NCBI GenBank assembly: GCA_032622095.1
Contig: CP136063.1
Coordinates: 15,727,814 to 15,791,813, forward strand
DNA length: 64,000 bases
DNA from: Siphonodentalium dalli
Lineage: Eukaryota > Mollusca > Scaphopoda > Gadilida > Siphonodentaliidae
Reading direction: 5' to 3'
Under the pieces are notes generated by a model. It ran no database searches and was not told where the DNA came from. It saw only the letters and a program-made list of their open reading frames with translations. The position numbers were made by a program, and so were the translations under genes. Below are positions 23,838-33,896 of the stretch, piece after piece. Within the stretch, counting starts at the first letter, position 1. Each line of letters begins with the position of its first letter.

Positions 23838-24293
23838 CCAGGAGACGGGAGTGATTGCTCTCGCACCCGTAGCAATTGTACCAATATGTATGCCAGTCTC
23901 CCATCAGGAGCCTTGTATATACAGTAATGCTCTAATTAATCGACCCCTTAACCACAGCAGAATTATGGGTAACTTTTCAGGATTTAGTCGGAAATATGGC
24001 TTATTGCCATTCATCGGAAAGCTCTCGGGGAGAGCTTTCCAATGAATGGCAACAAGCCAAATTTCCGACTAAATCCTGAAAAGTTACCCATAATTCTGCT
24101 GTGGTTAAGAAGTCGATTATTTAGAGCATTACTGCATAAAAAGAATACATAGGCCTAACAATATTTACCTTGACCTTGTAAACCAGAGCATTCTCTTATA
24201 TATGCAAGGCTCACAGTCGCAAATATAATATAAGATAATGCACTGGCACAGGAACTTTAATGCTGTACCAGCACAGCTCACGACGTGAAAGGG
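23838..24293. mobile_element. piggyBac-like MITE split by a mariner-like MITE
   Basis: The right end is GTGAAAGGG followed by TTAA (24294-24297). Internal words TACCTTGACCTTGTAAACCAG and AATGCACTGGCAC match 10388-10628. The left terminus is degraded; the match is clear from about 23840. Position 23921/24135 interrupts the family sequence exactly where the mariner-like MITE sits, so this copy predates that insertion. Confidence 0.75.
23922..24134. mobile_element. Tc1/mariner-like foldback MITE, 213 bp, nested
   Basis: CAGTAATGCTCTAATTAATC at the left and TTTAGAGCATTACTG at the right. TA precedes it; the right flank reads CA, a probable mutation. The arms repeat the CAGCAGAATTATGGG and GATTTAGTCGGAAATATGG blocks of 7897-8148. 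Confidence 0.9.
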
Positions 24294-24297
24294 TTAA

Positions 24298-24780
24298 TGA
24301 TGTTTTTCGATACTATTTTTTCAGATAGAATTAAGCCCATGCTATGCACGGAACAAACACGAGCTATGAAATGTCCCAAATTGATTCATGTATATACATT
24401 ATACCAGAAAATTCTAAATTAAATCAATAATAACTTATCGAAGCTTTTCCAGACAGGGGTCCTTGATTCATATTATTTTATACCCAGGAAACTATATAAA
24501 ACTTGTTATAGGAAGAAAAAAGCTAAGGCTATCTTGGATCATAAACAAAAAGGAAGAAGTTTGATTTTGCCTGCTGCAAATTAAAATGGTGTTCATCAGC
24601 AAACTATCCCATTTCCTGCGATGCATATATTTGATTCTTAGCCAATGAAAATGCTGCAGTTGACAAACAGCAACGTATTATGTCATTCAAACAAGAATAA
24701 TGAAGAGCATTTCTCTTTTTGTGAGTAGCTGTAAATATTTTAAAGAGCGGAATGTACCTGAATCAATTTCCCCAGTGTAC
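24298..24780. other. No gene; fragment of the AGGTGGATTATC family
   Basis: Around 24415-24500 the words AAATCAATAATAACTTATCG, GCTTTTCCAGACAGGGGTCC and TATTTTATACCCA match one arm of the TTAA-target element found at 38325-38844. The rest is unique AT-rich sequence. Confidence 0.55.
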
Positions 24781-24784
24781 TTAA

Positions 24785-25197
24785 AGATACTCAATCCGAT
24801 AAAACTCCTCTCAATTACTATTTCAATGGCTTCGGGGGTCAAAAATATTTGATTCGAGTCGAGGAAGTCACCCATCAAAGCTCAGATTTGTTAGATATCG
24901 ATTTCATTACCACTTGATTTTAGAGTTATCCATCCTTGTCTGTTTGAATAGATTTTGGTGTACACATCCCGAGCAGATTACGGCAGTTGAAGGCAATTAT
25001 TAGTATTCATCTCGAGTAAATAAAAAATTTCAAAAATCAATATCTAATAACTCTGAGCTTTGTTTGATGGGTTCCTCGACTCGAATCAAATATTTTTTAC
25101 CCCCAAAGCCAAAGAAATAGTAATATAGGACCCTCTGATCGGATTGTTGTTGTTGGAATCTGTTGAGATGGGGACCCTCTGTTCGGATTGAGTACCT
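24785..25197. mobile_element. TTAA-target foldback element 'AGGTACTC', 413 bp
   Basis: Second copy of the 17664-18143 element, with ends AGATACTCAATCCGA and TCGGATTGAGTACCT and TTAA at 24781-24784 and 25198-25201. It is shorter because about 60 bp on the left side of the centre are missing. Confidence 0.85.
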
Positions 25198-25201
25198 TTA
25201 A

Positions 25202-26261
25202 AACTGACTAGACTATTTTTCCAAACAGCTTTAACTTATACCAGGGACAGGGGAGGGGGTGTCTACTTTGATCAACATTTTAAAATCAACAAGTCCTTCC
25301 ATTATCAAAACTATTTTGGAGATTTTACTATCCTGGTTACAGGACTGGAAAATCCTTCATTTCTCTCTAGTATTTAAAATATTAGGAATAGTCTTGTGAA
25401 ATGAAGTCTCAATTTTAGAGGCATATATGACTAAAAAATACTTAACTGATACATATGGAAAAAGGTTTTCTGTTCTGTAATCAGGATAGTAAAATTTACG
25501 TAACAGATATGACAATGTAAGGACTTTTGATGTGGAATTTCTTATACATGTATGATAAAACAACCTTGAAAGCCATAAATTGAGTATTTTACCACATTTT
25601 CACAAATTTATTTCACAATATTCACCAATTTCCCCATTTGTAGGTCCTTTTTATTTTTAATATGTTGTTTATCATGGGTTAATGTACTTATTCTAGCTAA
25701 GAAATATCATGCTGCAATTAATTGGAGGTTTGGCACTTTTTTCATAACTGGACCAGACTGTACTGGACAAATTATACACCTCATTATTATTGGAAATGTT
25801 TTATTGCTATTCACATCAGCTGTTCACATGTGAGAAAATAAGAGTGAGACAATCGCTCATTATTTTTATATTCAGAATTTCATTGTAACCACAAATGACT
25901 ATGTATACATATTACGTTTTAATATACACAGCATCCTGCCCATTCTAGGCATGGTATATGCTAAATGTCAAATGCATAACTGTTATATTACATTTGTGTT
26001 CAATATGAAATAAATATAATGAATCACCAATACAGTTTTCTCGTGGATTGATTATCCTGTTTTCCTATGAAACCCACAGCCTTTGTTAATTTGCCTATGT
26101 GATGAATGGGGCAGATTGTTGCAGGGATTGTATCTGTAATTATAATATAGTTGAACCGTATGACCATGGTTGTCTGTGTCACTCTTGCCCAATGATTCAC
26201 ATTCCCATGAATGGGTTGGATGGGGAACCATGGGGGGGGGTGATTTGCATCTACTCATCAA
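25202..26261. other. No gene seen
   Basis: About 1 kb of AT-rich DNA. The frames here (68 codons minus at 25357-25563 and overlapping 104/68-codon frames near 26052-26366) have no recognisable domain. Confidence 0.5.
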
Positions 26262-26622
26262 AGTGTACACAATCGTACACAAAAAGGGTACTTTTCTACA
26301 CTTAAAAGAGTAGTAGAATTTGTGTGAATAAATATACTCATAACAGTGTAGATATGGTAAGTACACTTTATGTGTACATAACTACTCTTACAGTGTACAC
26401 CAATCTCTACACATTTGTGTACCCCATTTCTACACAATATTGTGTGGGAAAGTGTAAAATTATACACCACGAAAGAGTAGCCACACTTACACAAATAGAG
26501 TAATTTTTACTCTTACTCTATTTCTACTCTTTAAAGGATTGGATCAACTTTTACCAATAAAGAGTAGCCATTCTACTCTTTTGTGTAGATTTTCTACACT
26601 TATGTTTTTTCAGTGTGGAGCA
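26262..26622. repeat. GTGTAC/TCTACAC/AGAGTAG motif array
   Basis: The short words GTGTACAC, TCTACACTT, AGAGTAG, TACTCTTT and GTGTAGA recur in both orientations about every 15-40 bp, so many local hairpins can form. A smaller patch of the same words occurs at 5403-5600, inside the other arm of the large inverted repeat. Confidence 0.7.
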
Positions 26623-27029
26623 ATATAGTTAATCATTGCTCTGAAGTGGTTTATATCGGTGCCTACAGTCATTTATTTTCATCAGGCCGGTCGGAAACCG
26701 GATCGGGGGTAACATTTCATTCAGAAATTGGAAAATACTGATTTTGGCCACCATGTCTGAAAATATGAACCGTTGCCAATCAAATTCACATGGAAGCAAA
26801 AACAAACGCTTCCTGAGCCACAAAAAAAGTCAATTAGTTGCGTACAATGCCTTATCCGCGCACCGGCTGGGACTGATGGCTGAGATGTAGGCATATTTAA
26901 TACGTGTCAGTATTTCCGTCGTAACAGTGGAACAATTCAGAAAGTTGTACCAAGGAAACATAGACTAAACAATGCCCAACTTTGTCATTGTCTATATCCG
27001 TATATTTTTTCAATACAACTCGGTTTATA
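26623..27029. other. No gene seen
   Basis: Unique-looking sequence including a short hairpin CCGGTCGGAAACCGG. No counterpart occurs at the equivalent position of the left inverted-repeat arm. Confidence 0.5.
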
Positions 27030-27493
27030 CGTCTAGAAATATTAGCAATGCAGACTGAATCGCCCCGCCATGGACTTTTTAACAGACTAGAATATATTTT
27101 AAAACACCGATTAAAAGTATATAACCTACATTTGATTGGTCGATACAGTCAGGTGGTTTAGCTTGGACAAAATGGCGAATTATGAGGACATTTCGGTGCG
27201 CCAGCTCTTGCTTTTTTAAAGAATAAATGAAGATTTCCAATGTAATTTCACATGGTACAATCTTTAATTAGTTTTGCAAACTTTTATCTTACTTTTCCGA
27301 TAAAAAGCTTACCTCTGCGAAACACTAATTATCTACACAGATGTGTTTTCAAATGTGCCAAAGCGGATGGCGATGTGTTTGACAACCGGAAAATTCGTTT
27401 TAGTATCATAAACTCAAATTTACTCATCGCAGACGATTTTCCAGTAGCCACTATTCTGGCTATAGTAGCCCCATTCAGGTTGACCCAGACCTG
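27030..27493 (+). repeat. Right arm of the 22-kb-spaced inverted repeat, exon-like
   Basis: Reverse complement of 4918-5402 with few differences. The ATG frame beginning MANYEDISVRQLL is present on the plus strand, but a T-run change creates a stop two codons later. The second segment (FKCAKADGDVFDN ... LLIADDFPVA) remains open. The outer end TGACCCAGACCTG is sharp, and the zinc-finger region begins about 90 bp downstream. Whether it acts as promoter or 5' exon for that gene is unknown. Confidence 0.75.
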
Positions 27494-27581
27494 GTAGTGG
27501 CAACGAGGGTGCGCACGGGATATAATTCCTTTAAGTCTAATGTTTGTGAAGCATGATTTTCTGGATATTATCACGTGACTC

Positions 27582-27731
27582 GACAAATGAGGATCCACAC
27601 GAGAGAGACGTCATTTAAGTGATATTTGCAGTGTCAGAAGGGATACAGTAAAAGAGTTTAATATCTGACTGCAACATTAGAGGGACCAGATGGGAGATAT
27701 TTGTCTTATTTGTTAGAGAGAATTCGCCCAA
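27582..27731 (+). pseudogene. Decayed C2H2 finger(s) upstream of the intact fingers
   Basis: The nucleotides closely resemble the start of the downstream ORF (ATCCACACGAGAGAGACGTC, then a broken Cys-x2-Cys segment and CAGAAGGGATACAGTAAAAG). The frame is interrupted by stops and indels. This suggests the zinc-finger gene was once longer at its 5' side. Confidence 0.65.
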
Positions 27732-28607
27732 ATGAGTAAGATGATCCACACCAGAGAGACGTCATATAAGTGTGATATTTGTCAGAAAGGATTCACTCGG
27801 AAGAGTAATTTAACTGTACACATGATGATCCATGCGGGAGAAACGCCATATGAGTGTGATATCTGTCAGAAAGAATTCACTAAAAAGAGTAGTTTGACTG
27901 TACACACGAGGATCCACACTGGAGAGAAACCATATGCATGTGATATTTGTCAGAAGGGATTCACCCATAACGGTAGTCTGGCTACACACAAAAGGTTTCA
28001 CGCAGGTGAAACGCCGTATATGTGTGATATTTGTCAGAAACGATTTACTCGAAAATCTGACTTAACTGTGCACGCGGTAGTCCACTCTGGAAAGAAGCCG
28101 TATATATGTGATGTTTGTGAGAAAGGATTTACTCAAAAAGGTAGCCTGGTTAAACACGCGAGGATCCACACTGGAGAGAAACCATATGCATGTAAGATCT
28201 GTCACAAGGGATTCAATCATATGTTTAGTCTCTCTGCACACAAGATGCTCCACTCAGGTGAAACACCGTATACATGTGAGATTTGCCAAAGAGGATTCAG
28301 TCAGAAAAGTAATCTGACTGTACACACGAGGATCCACACTGGGGATAAACCATATGCATGTGATAGTTGTCATAAGGGATTCACTCATAAGAATAGTCTG
28401 ACATTACACAAGAGGTTCCACGCAGGTGAAATTCCGTATATATGTGATATTTGTGAAAAAGGATTTACTCAAAAATCTGATTTAACTATTCACGCGATGA
28501 TACACGCTGGAGAGAAACCGTATGCGTGTGATATTTGTGAAAAAGGATTTACTAAAAAAGGATACCTTGTTAAACACATGGGGATACACACGGGAGAAAC
28601 GCCGTAA
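27732..28607 (+). CDS. C2H2 zinc-finger protein, ten fingers, likely truncated
   Basis: A 291-codon intronless frame made almost entirely of ten classical C-x2-C-x12-H-x3-H fingers joined by TGEKPY-type linkers, so its expected role is sequence-specific DNA binding in the nucleus. Helix contact residues (-1,2,3,6) read: RSNV, KSSV, HGST, RSDV, QGSK, HFSA, QSNV, HNSL, QSDI, KGYK. Fingers 2-5 resemble fingers 7-10, pointing to a five-finger duplication. No KRAB, BTB, SCAN or ZAD domain is visible. The ATG chosen lies 13 codons before the first Cys and may not be the true start, because decayed fingers precede it. The frame ends in a TAA that replaces the Tyr of a linker (GETP-stop), and more finger-like sequence follows. 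It may be a truncated functional gene or an early pseudogene. Confidence 0.85.
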   Translation: MSKMIHTRETSYKCDICQKGFTRKSNLTVHMMIHAGETPYECDICQKEFTKKSSLTVHTRIHTGEKPYACDICQKGFTHNGSLATHKRFHAGETPYMCDICQKRFTRKSDLTVHAVVHSGKKPYICDVCEKGFTQKGSLVKHARIHTGEKPYACKICHKGFNHMFSLSAHKMLHSGETPYTCEICQRGFSQKSNLTVHTRIHTGDKPYACDSCHKGFTHKNSLTLHKRFHAGEIPYICDICEKGFTQKSDLTIHAMIHAGEKPYACDICEKGFTKKGYLVKHMGIHTGETP

Positions 28608-28985
28608 AGGTGTGATAAGGGGTGCACCCAGCAGAATGCCCTGACTAGACACATGAGAACACACAGCGACGTCAAACCGTATCAAAAATGTCAGCAGTGC
28701 AACAAGACATTCGTTAACTCCTGTAACTTAAAGGTATACGCAGTGATCCACTGGGGAGATAAGCCGAATTAATTACGTGTGACATAGTTGACAGAGTTCA
28801 CTCGGCACCAAGGAGACACCATGCATGTGGGATATTTGTCGCAATGGATTCATATTGGGAGATCGCCCAGTGATATGTGATTTTTGTAATATATCAGAGT
28901 TTGTACATAAACGTGATCTGAATCAACAGAAGGGGGTCCACACGGGGGCAATTTACTAGAACAGGATACACAGCGGAATCAAACC
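28608..28985 (+). pseudogene. Finger remnants after the premature stop
   Basis: In the same frame as the upstream ORF, sequence continues past the TAA with a Cys-poor finger (ALTRHMRTHSDVKPY) and another (CQQCNKTFVNSCNLK) with a degraded second His region, then a further stop. Weaker fragments (CDFCN, VHTG-like) follow to about 28960. These show that the coding unit formerly extended at least two or three more fingers. Confidence 0.75.
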
Positions 28986-30148
28986 ATAGGAATTTTAACA
29001 ATGCAGCTTTTAACGCTCTACATGTATATAGATAGACACAATATGGTTGGATCAATTGAATAACAATTTGAATGTTAAAGATGGATTATCTCTTTAAAGT
29101 CATTCGCTTCACTCCCGGTGGGTATGTATTTCATGTCAGACAGAACTGTATCCGATATACCATAAGAAAGGTAATAAAAAACTAGAAATAAAACCCCAAG
29201 GTTGCATATTATTGATGCGGTATTCGCCCCGTATTAAATTGTTGAAAACTGCGGTCAGAGTAAGAAATCTTCTCAGATACAACCATATTTTCGGCGCGAA
29301 TCATCGCGTGGAGGTCATGGAATTATATTCGGAAGAAATCGGAACCGCCCGAAAAACGACGATCGGCTGGCACGCACGGTTGACAGAACAGCCAAAACAA
29401 TAGCCGGCATGTCGATAACCGAAAGTAGATTCAACAAAACACAAACTAGATAATGTCTTGATTTTTGCATCGATATCTCATGTTTTCTAATTGAAATATC
29501 GAGAATTAATTGGCAACTAACAAAGTGTACTCACTGTGTATATGTTATATATGGATTGTTTGCAAATTTAGGCGTGAATGGGTATTCACAGCATGCAAAA
29601 TACGATTGGCACACCTCCGAACTGATCCAGGTGGTCATGCTTCTCATCGATTGAAAATAAACAAATCGGGGAATTCCTGCGTTTCTTATCAAACGTCAAC
29701 ATATTTGGTCGAATTTAAGATGAAGTTATCTGCAATGGCATTATTGACTTCTGTAAATGGAAATTATTAGCAATATTTGAAATGCAGAAAGTGAACCACC
29801 GATCGATCTATAAATTATTATAATAACCCAATCGGGCTGAACTAGATCGATTGGTCTTCCTGGCATAGTGGTCGCTGCTGTAAGAGAGTGAACTCTAAAT
29901 TTCTTAAATATTAATTATTTTTTTTTCTTCAGATTTGTACAAGTTTATAATGAATATTACCAGTAAAAAATTATACTGTTGTCTTTCATTAGTTTCAAAA
30001 TAAATGAGAATTCTTTTTAATTGGTAGAAACAGCTGGTGTAAAGAACAATTTAGAGTACTCCCCTTATCCCAGATTCACTTTATAGTAGCTAATTACACT
30101 GAAGCGTGAAATAATTAACTTACCATAAGCGTAACATTTGAATTACGC
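28986..30148. other. No gene supported; small repeat fragments
   Basis: Contains TTAAAGATGGATTATCTCTTT at about 29075-29096, an isolated end of the AGGTGGATTATC family. Also present is a CACCGATCGATCTATAA segment (29787-29860) related to the tandem repeat at 957-2260. A 63-codon plus frame (29212-29403) is comparatively GC-rich but has no recognised motif. From about 30060 the sequence takes on the CGCTTAAG-type words of the next block. Confidence 0.5.
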
Positions 30149-30152
30149 TTAA

Positions 30153-30637
30153 AGACACGGTTGGCCTTGGCGGTGGGTATCCTGTGAAAATATCTCCACC
30201 CGTCAAAAACCGCCACAAACAGAAAGAACATCAAAATGTAAATAGACTTTGTCCGTATACAAATAAGCAAAATCGCATAAACAGTATGTTATGTTTGACC
30301 ATTGTTATCTAAACAAAAGCATAAAAGTTACTTTCTGGTGTTTGTTTATATTATGATGGTAAACATAAAGAGCGTTATTTGTTGGTGAATACCTGATATG
30401 GAACTAATAAAGAGCGTTTATGCCATTTGTGTTTGATTAGCCAGTAGCATTGTGCTGTCTTCTGTAAAACAATCAGGCTCTTGCTTAGGATAAAATATAG
30501 TAGGTCTGTATGATAACATGCTGTTTACGCGATGGTCATGGTATATATTAACGGAACTGTATGCGTTTTAATGTTTTTCTGTTTACGGTGTTTGGAACAA
30601 ATATGAATATTTTCGACAATTAAGGCCGCACGTGCCT
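30153..30637. mobile_element. TTAA-target element 'AGGCACG', 485 bp
   Basis: Starts AGACACGGTTGGCCTTGG, ends TTAAGGCCGCACGTGCCT, and is flanked by TTAA at 30149-30152 and 30638-30641. The interior is nearly the same as 61443-61935 in direct orientation. It sits inside the sequence ATTACGC-TTAA-GTGTAATT, so its target was the TTAA at the centre of a CGCTTAAG-type palindrome. Confidence 0.85.
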
Positions 30638-30672
30638 TTAAGTGTAATTGGGTTCATCAGCTATCTCACCTC

Positions 30673-31024
30673 TATGGGAGGAAGCCAAATTAACATTTAA
30701 TAAATAATTGAGCTAAAGCCCCCCCCCCCCCCCCCAATCAAGGAATCTCTAATTACACTTAAGTGCATAAGAATATTTCTTATCGCGCTTAAACGCAATG
30801 AGAATATTCCTTATTGCGCTTAGAGATTCCTTATTGCGCTTAAGTGCAATATGATATTCCTTTTTGTGCTTAAGTGCAATAAGATATTCCCTATTTTGCT
30901 ACGCGCAATTAGATATTTCCTTATTGAACTTAATCGCAATTATATCTTCCCTTATTATATCGCTTAAGCTCAATTATATCGCTTAAGCTCTATTATTTAT
31001 TAAATGTTAATTTGGCTCCCCATA
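30673..31024. mobile_element. CTTAAG-rich foldback element, 352 bp
   Basis: Ends TATGGGAGGAAGCCAAATT and AATTTGGCTCCCCATA; arms continue AACATTTAATAAATAA/TTATTTATTAAATGTT. ACCTC direct repeats lie at the ends (30668-30672 and 31026-31030). Between the arms are many GCGCTTAAGTGCAATA-like palindromes and a poly-C run near 30720-30736. Confidence 0.75.
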
Positions 31025-31314
31025 TACCTCATGTGTATTGGTATAACCTGATGTAGGTTACTGGCATTAGTAATGCGGTTGCATCCATTTCAGCGTGAGG
31101 GGAGTTCAATGAGAGTGTATATGAATTACGTTTAAGTGTACTTCATTTACGCTTAAGCGCGGAACTCATTTACACTTAAGAATAATTAAAATGAATAATG
31201 CTTAATAAATACCTATTTGAACTCCAACTGATTTCCTCTGTCTGAATAATTGAGTCCATCTCATCCGATGTTTGATTGATGTCTTATTGCCAGAGTAAAT
31301 TTGAGTTTAGAGGG
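31025..31314. other. No gene; scattered CTTAAG words
   Basis: TTTACGCTTAAGCGCGGA and related words continue at lower density. Probably part of an outer, older member of the same foldback family. Confidence 0.5.
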
Positions 31315-31320
31315 AATCGC

Positions 31321-32348
31321 ATGGGAGACAGCCTTTTCAAATATATTATTTATTAGTGTAAATCAATTGCGCTCAAGCGCAAAAAATATGTGTCTAATAA
31401 TATATTTGCGCTTTAGCATAAAATTGCCATAAATGTGATCTATTTTATGGGAGGCCCTTTTCACATTTATTATTTATTTACGCTTAAGCGAAAATAACCT
31501 CTATCATTTGCACTTGAGCGCAAATAAAAATCAATATGCATTGATCCCCCCTGAATTAAATTTACATGGCACAGGCCTAAACACATCACTAAAGTTGATA
31601 TAGCCCCACCATATGAAGGAAACAATCCCCCAGAAACCCCAAGATCTGTTTTATGACCATGGAATGGAAATGATATAGATCTGTGTAGGATATGTCTCTT
31701 TTATAAAATATACTATATCTCTGGGATGGAGACACAAATTCTTGGGGACAGGGATGCTGATATTATGAAAATAGGGGTTTTTCCCCTACTTCAAGTCAAT
31801 GAGCACACCATATGAGAGAAGCAAACCCCAGTAACCCCTAATTCCCTATTTATGGCCATGGAAATGGTATATATCTGTGCAGGAGATAATAAAATATACT
31901 CGCTCTGGGAGTGAGGCACCAATTCTTGGGACACCAGGGACAGAGATGCTGATATGCATATGGATTTCTTTTTTCAACTTTCCAGTCTACGGGGCTACTA
32001 CCGGTACTATATATATGGGCCCATGATCATATAATATGAGATGGACTCAATCATTCACATCAGAGGGATGTAAGGGAGTGTTAGGTATTTGCGCTTAAGC
32101 GCAAATAAATTGATAGACACATATTTGCGCTTAAGCGCAAATGATTAACGCTTAAGCACAAATATTTGCGCTTAAGCGCAAATAAATAATAAATGTGAAA
32201 AGGGCCTCCCATACTATTTCCGCTAAAGCGCATATGATTTGGATTTAAGTATAAATGATTTGCTCTTAAGTGCAAATGATTTACACTTAAGCGTAAATGA
32301 TTTGCGATTAAGCAGAATCAGAATAAATGTGAAAACGGCTTCTCGTAT
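31321..32348. mobile_element. CTTAAG foldback element, outer copy
   Basis: The left end ATGGGAGACAGCCTTTTCA and right end GTGAAAACGGCTTCTCGTAT are flanked by the perfect 6-bp repeat AATCGC (31315-31320, 32349-32354). Its arms consist of TTTGCGCTTAAGCGCAAA palindromes in various states of decay. It is interrupted by a younger copy of its own family at 31446-32213. Confidence 0.75.
31446..32213. mobile_element. CTTAAG foldback element, inner copy, 768 bp
   Basis: Ends TATGGGAGGCCCTTTTCAC and GTGAAAAGGGCCTCCCATA, with perfect 6-bp target repeats CTATTT (31440-31445, 32214-32219). The arms are runs of the palindrome TTTGCGCTTAAGCGCAAA. The centre (about 31550-32040) is a non-palindromic interior with an internal direct repeat (CCCCAGAAACCCCAAGATCT-like and CCCCAGTAACCCC-like halves). 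No coding frame. Confidence 0.85.
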
Positions 32349-32680
32349 AATCGCTTAAGCATAATTCATTTACGATTAAGTGTAATTAATCTATCAATGA
32401 AAATGAATTACCAGTGAGCTTAAGCGTAAATCAATTACGCTTAAGCGTAAATCAATTACGCTTAAGCACACTTAAATCAATTACGCTTAACACACTAGTC
32501 ATAATTATATTACTCATAGGAGTAATTCTTTATCTACATCATACGGTTAAGCGTTAGTGAATTACGCTGTATATGTGTGCATTACACCTGAGGCTGAGTG
32601 TAATACATTACGCTTACGTGTAATTCACTTATGCTAAAGTGCAATTAGCTAATACATGTGAAAAAGGCCTTCCATTATAG
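32349..32680. repeat. Further CTTAAG palindromes and a third element end
   Basis: AATCAATTACGCTTAAGCGT recurs here, and GTGAAAAAGGCCTTCCATTA near 32660-32680 looks like a right terminus of the same family. Its left partner may lie near 30060-30145, where AGCTAATTACAC occurs, which would make it the outermost layer of nesting. Confidence 0.6.
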
Positions 32681-33439
32681 TTATCATCTATCAGAATGAA
32701 TAGTGCTGACTAACAGACAACAGAATTTGCCCTTAAAAATATTTCATGGCCAATGAGCTAACAAATGGTCAGTATTGGCATATTGAATATCAATTATTGT
32801 ACTATTGTACAGGTATAATGTAATTAAACAGTTTTTAGTTACAAAAGTAAGACAACTCTTTCTGCACGGTACTGTGCTTGCGGCCAGATTGATGTAAAAA
32901 TTCGGTCAATGCGCTTACAATTTTCTATAAATAGTAACATTTTGGAATTATTACCTCTCGATCACTGTTCGATTATAATCTTTGCCACTAACTCGGCCAA
33001 TGTTCTTCCGTTTGTGATTTCACGCAACAATTCCCTTTCTATTCCTCCCCTGTCGAATTGACTACCGATTGCGATGTCAATTAGTTTTTCGCTTTAATAT
33101 TCTGACGTGACGCTATTCCAGCGAACGGTCATCCTCCCTAGAAGCCATTTCTGAGAAGTGAGAACGAAACCCGATTCAATCCCAATCGAGTCGGAACTGC
33201 TCGGGCATTTCCGTGACTGCACAAGACAACGATTCGGTTTGTTTTTTCGTGTTATTATGGCGAGATTAATCGGGACGATTGATGAAATCGAAATAGTTAG
33301 CCGAATGGCCGTATAATGTGTACAAACTGACTTCAGGATGGGGGATTTCGTGTATCTGAGTTATTTTATTCACTCTTCCCACAGAATGACGCAGGGAACT
33401 CAATTGTGAGGTTCAATTTACGTTTCACATCACTTTAAA
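32681..33439. other. No gene seen
   Basis: AT-rich unique sequence with no recognisable coding or repeat feature. Confidence 0.5.
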
Positions 33440-33896
33440 TAACAAATTTGAAATAGTTGCGTGGGTATAAAATAATAAATATGAACTGAATACTCATGTC
33501 CGGAAAGGCTTCTATCAATTAATATTGATTTTATTTCGAATATTTTATTGGGCCCATTTAGTTGTCTACTTTTAGAACAGACCATTCGGGTGAAACCATA
33601 TAGCGATATAGAGCATTATGCTGTTCCTATGGCTACGTACCGAACGTCAAATGTCCCAGATTGATTGGTTGTATTGTTTTATTCCATAGTTATAAGCGAC
33701 AATTATTATAATTAACGTTTATTTGTGACAAAATCTGACAAAATTACGCAATAAAATTTCTGGTCTCTGTAAACAGTAACCACTATTGTTCGTTAGCTGA
33801 ACAACCACATCTTTTTAGGGCAGAAAATATTCGAAATAAAATTAATATTAATCGATAGAAGCATTTCCGGACAGGAGTCTTTGATTCAGATCGAAG
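33440..33896. mobile_element. AGGTGGATTATC-family element, truncated, reverse orientation
   Basis: Reverse-oriented relative of 38325-38844, sharing TTATTTCGAATATTTT, GTCAAATGTCCCAGATTGAT, GACAATTATTATAATTAACG and AATTTCTGGTCTCTGTAAAC. Both terminal blocks are missing. Its right edge cuts off the LINE coding sequence at 33897. Confidence 0.75.
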
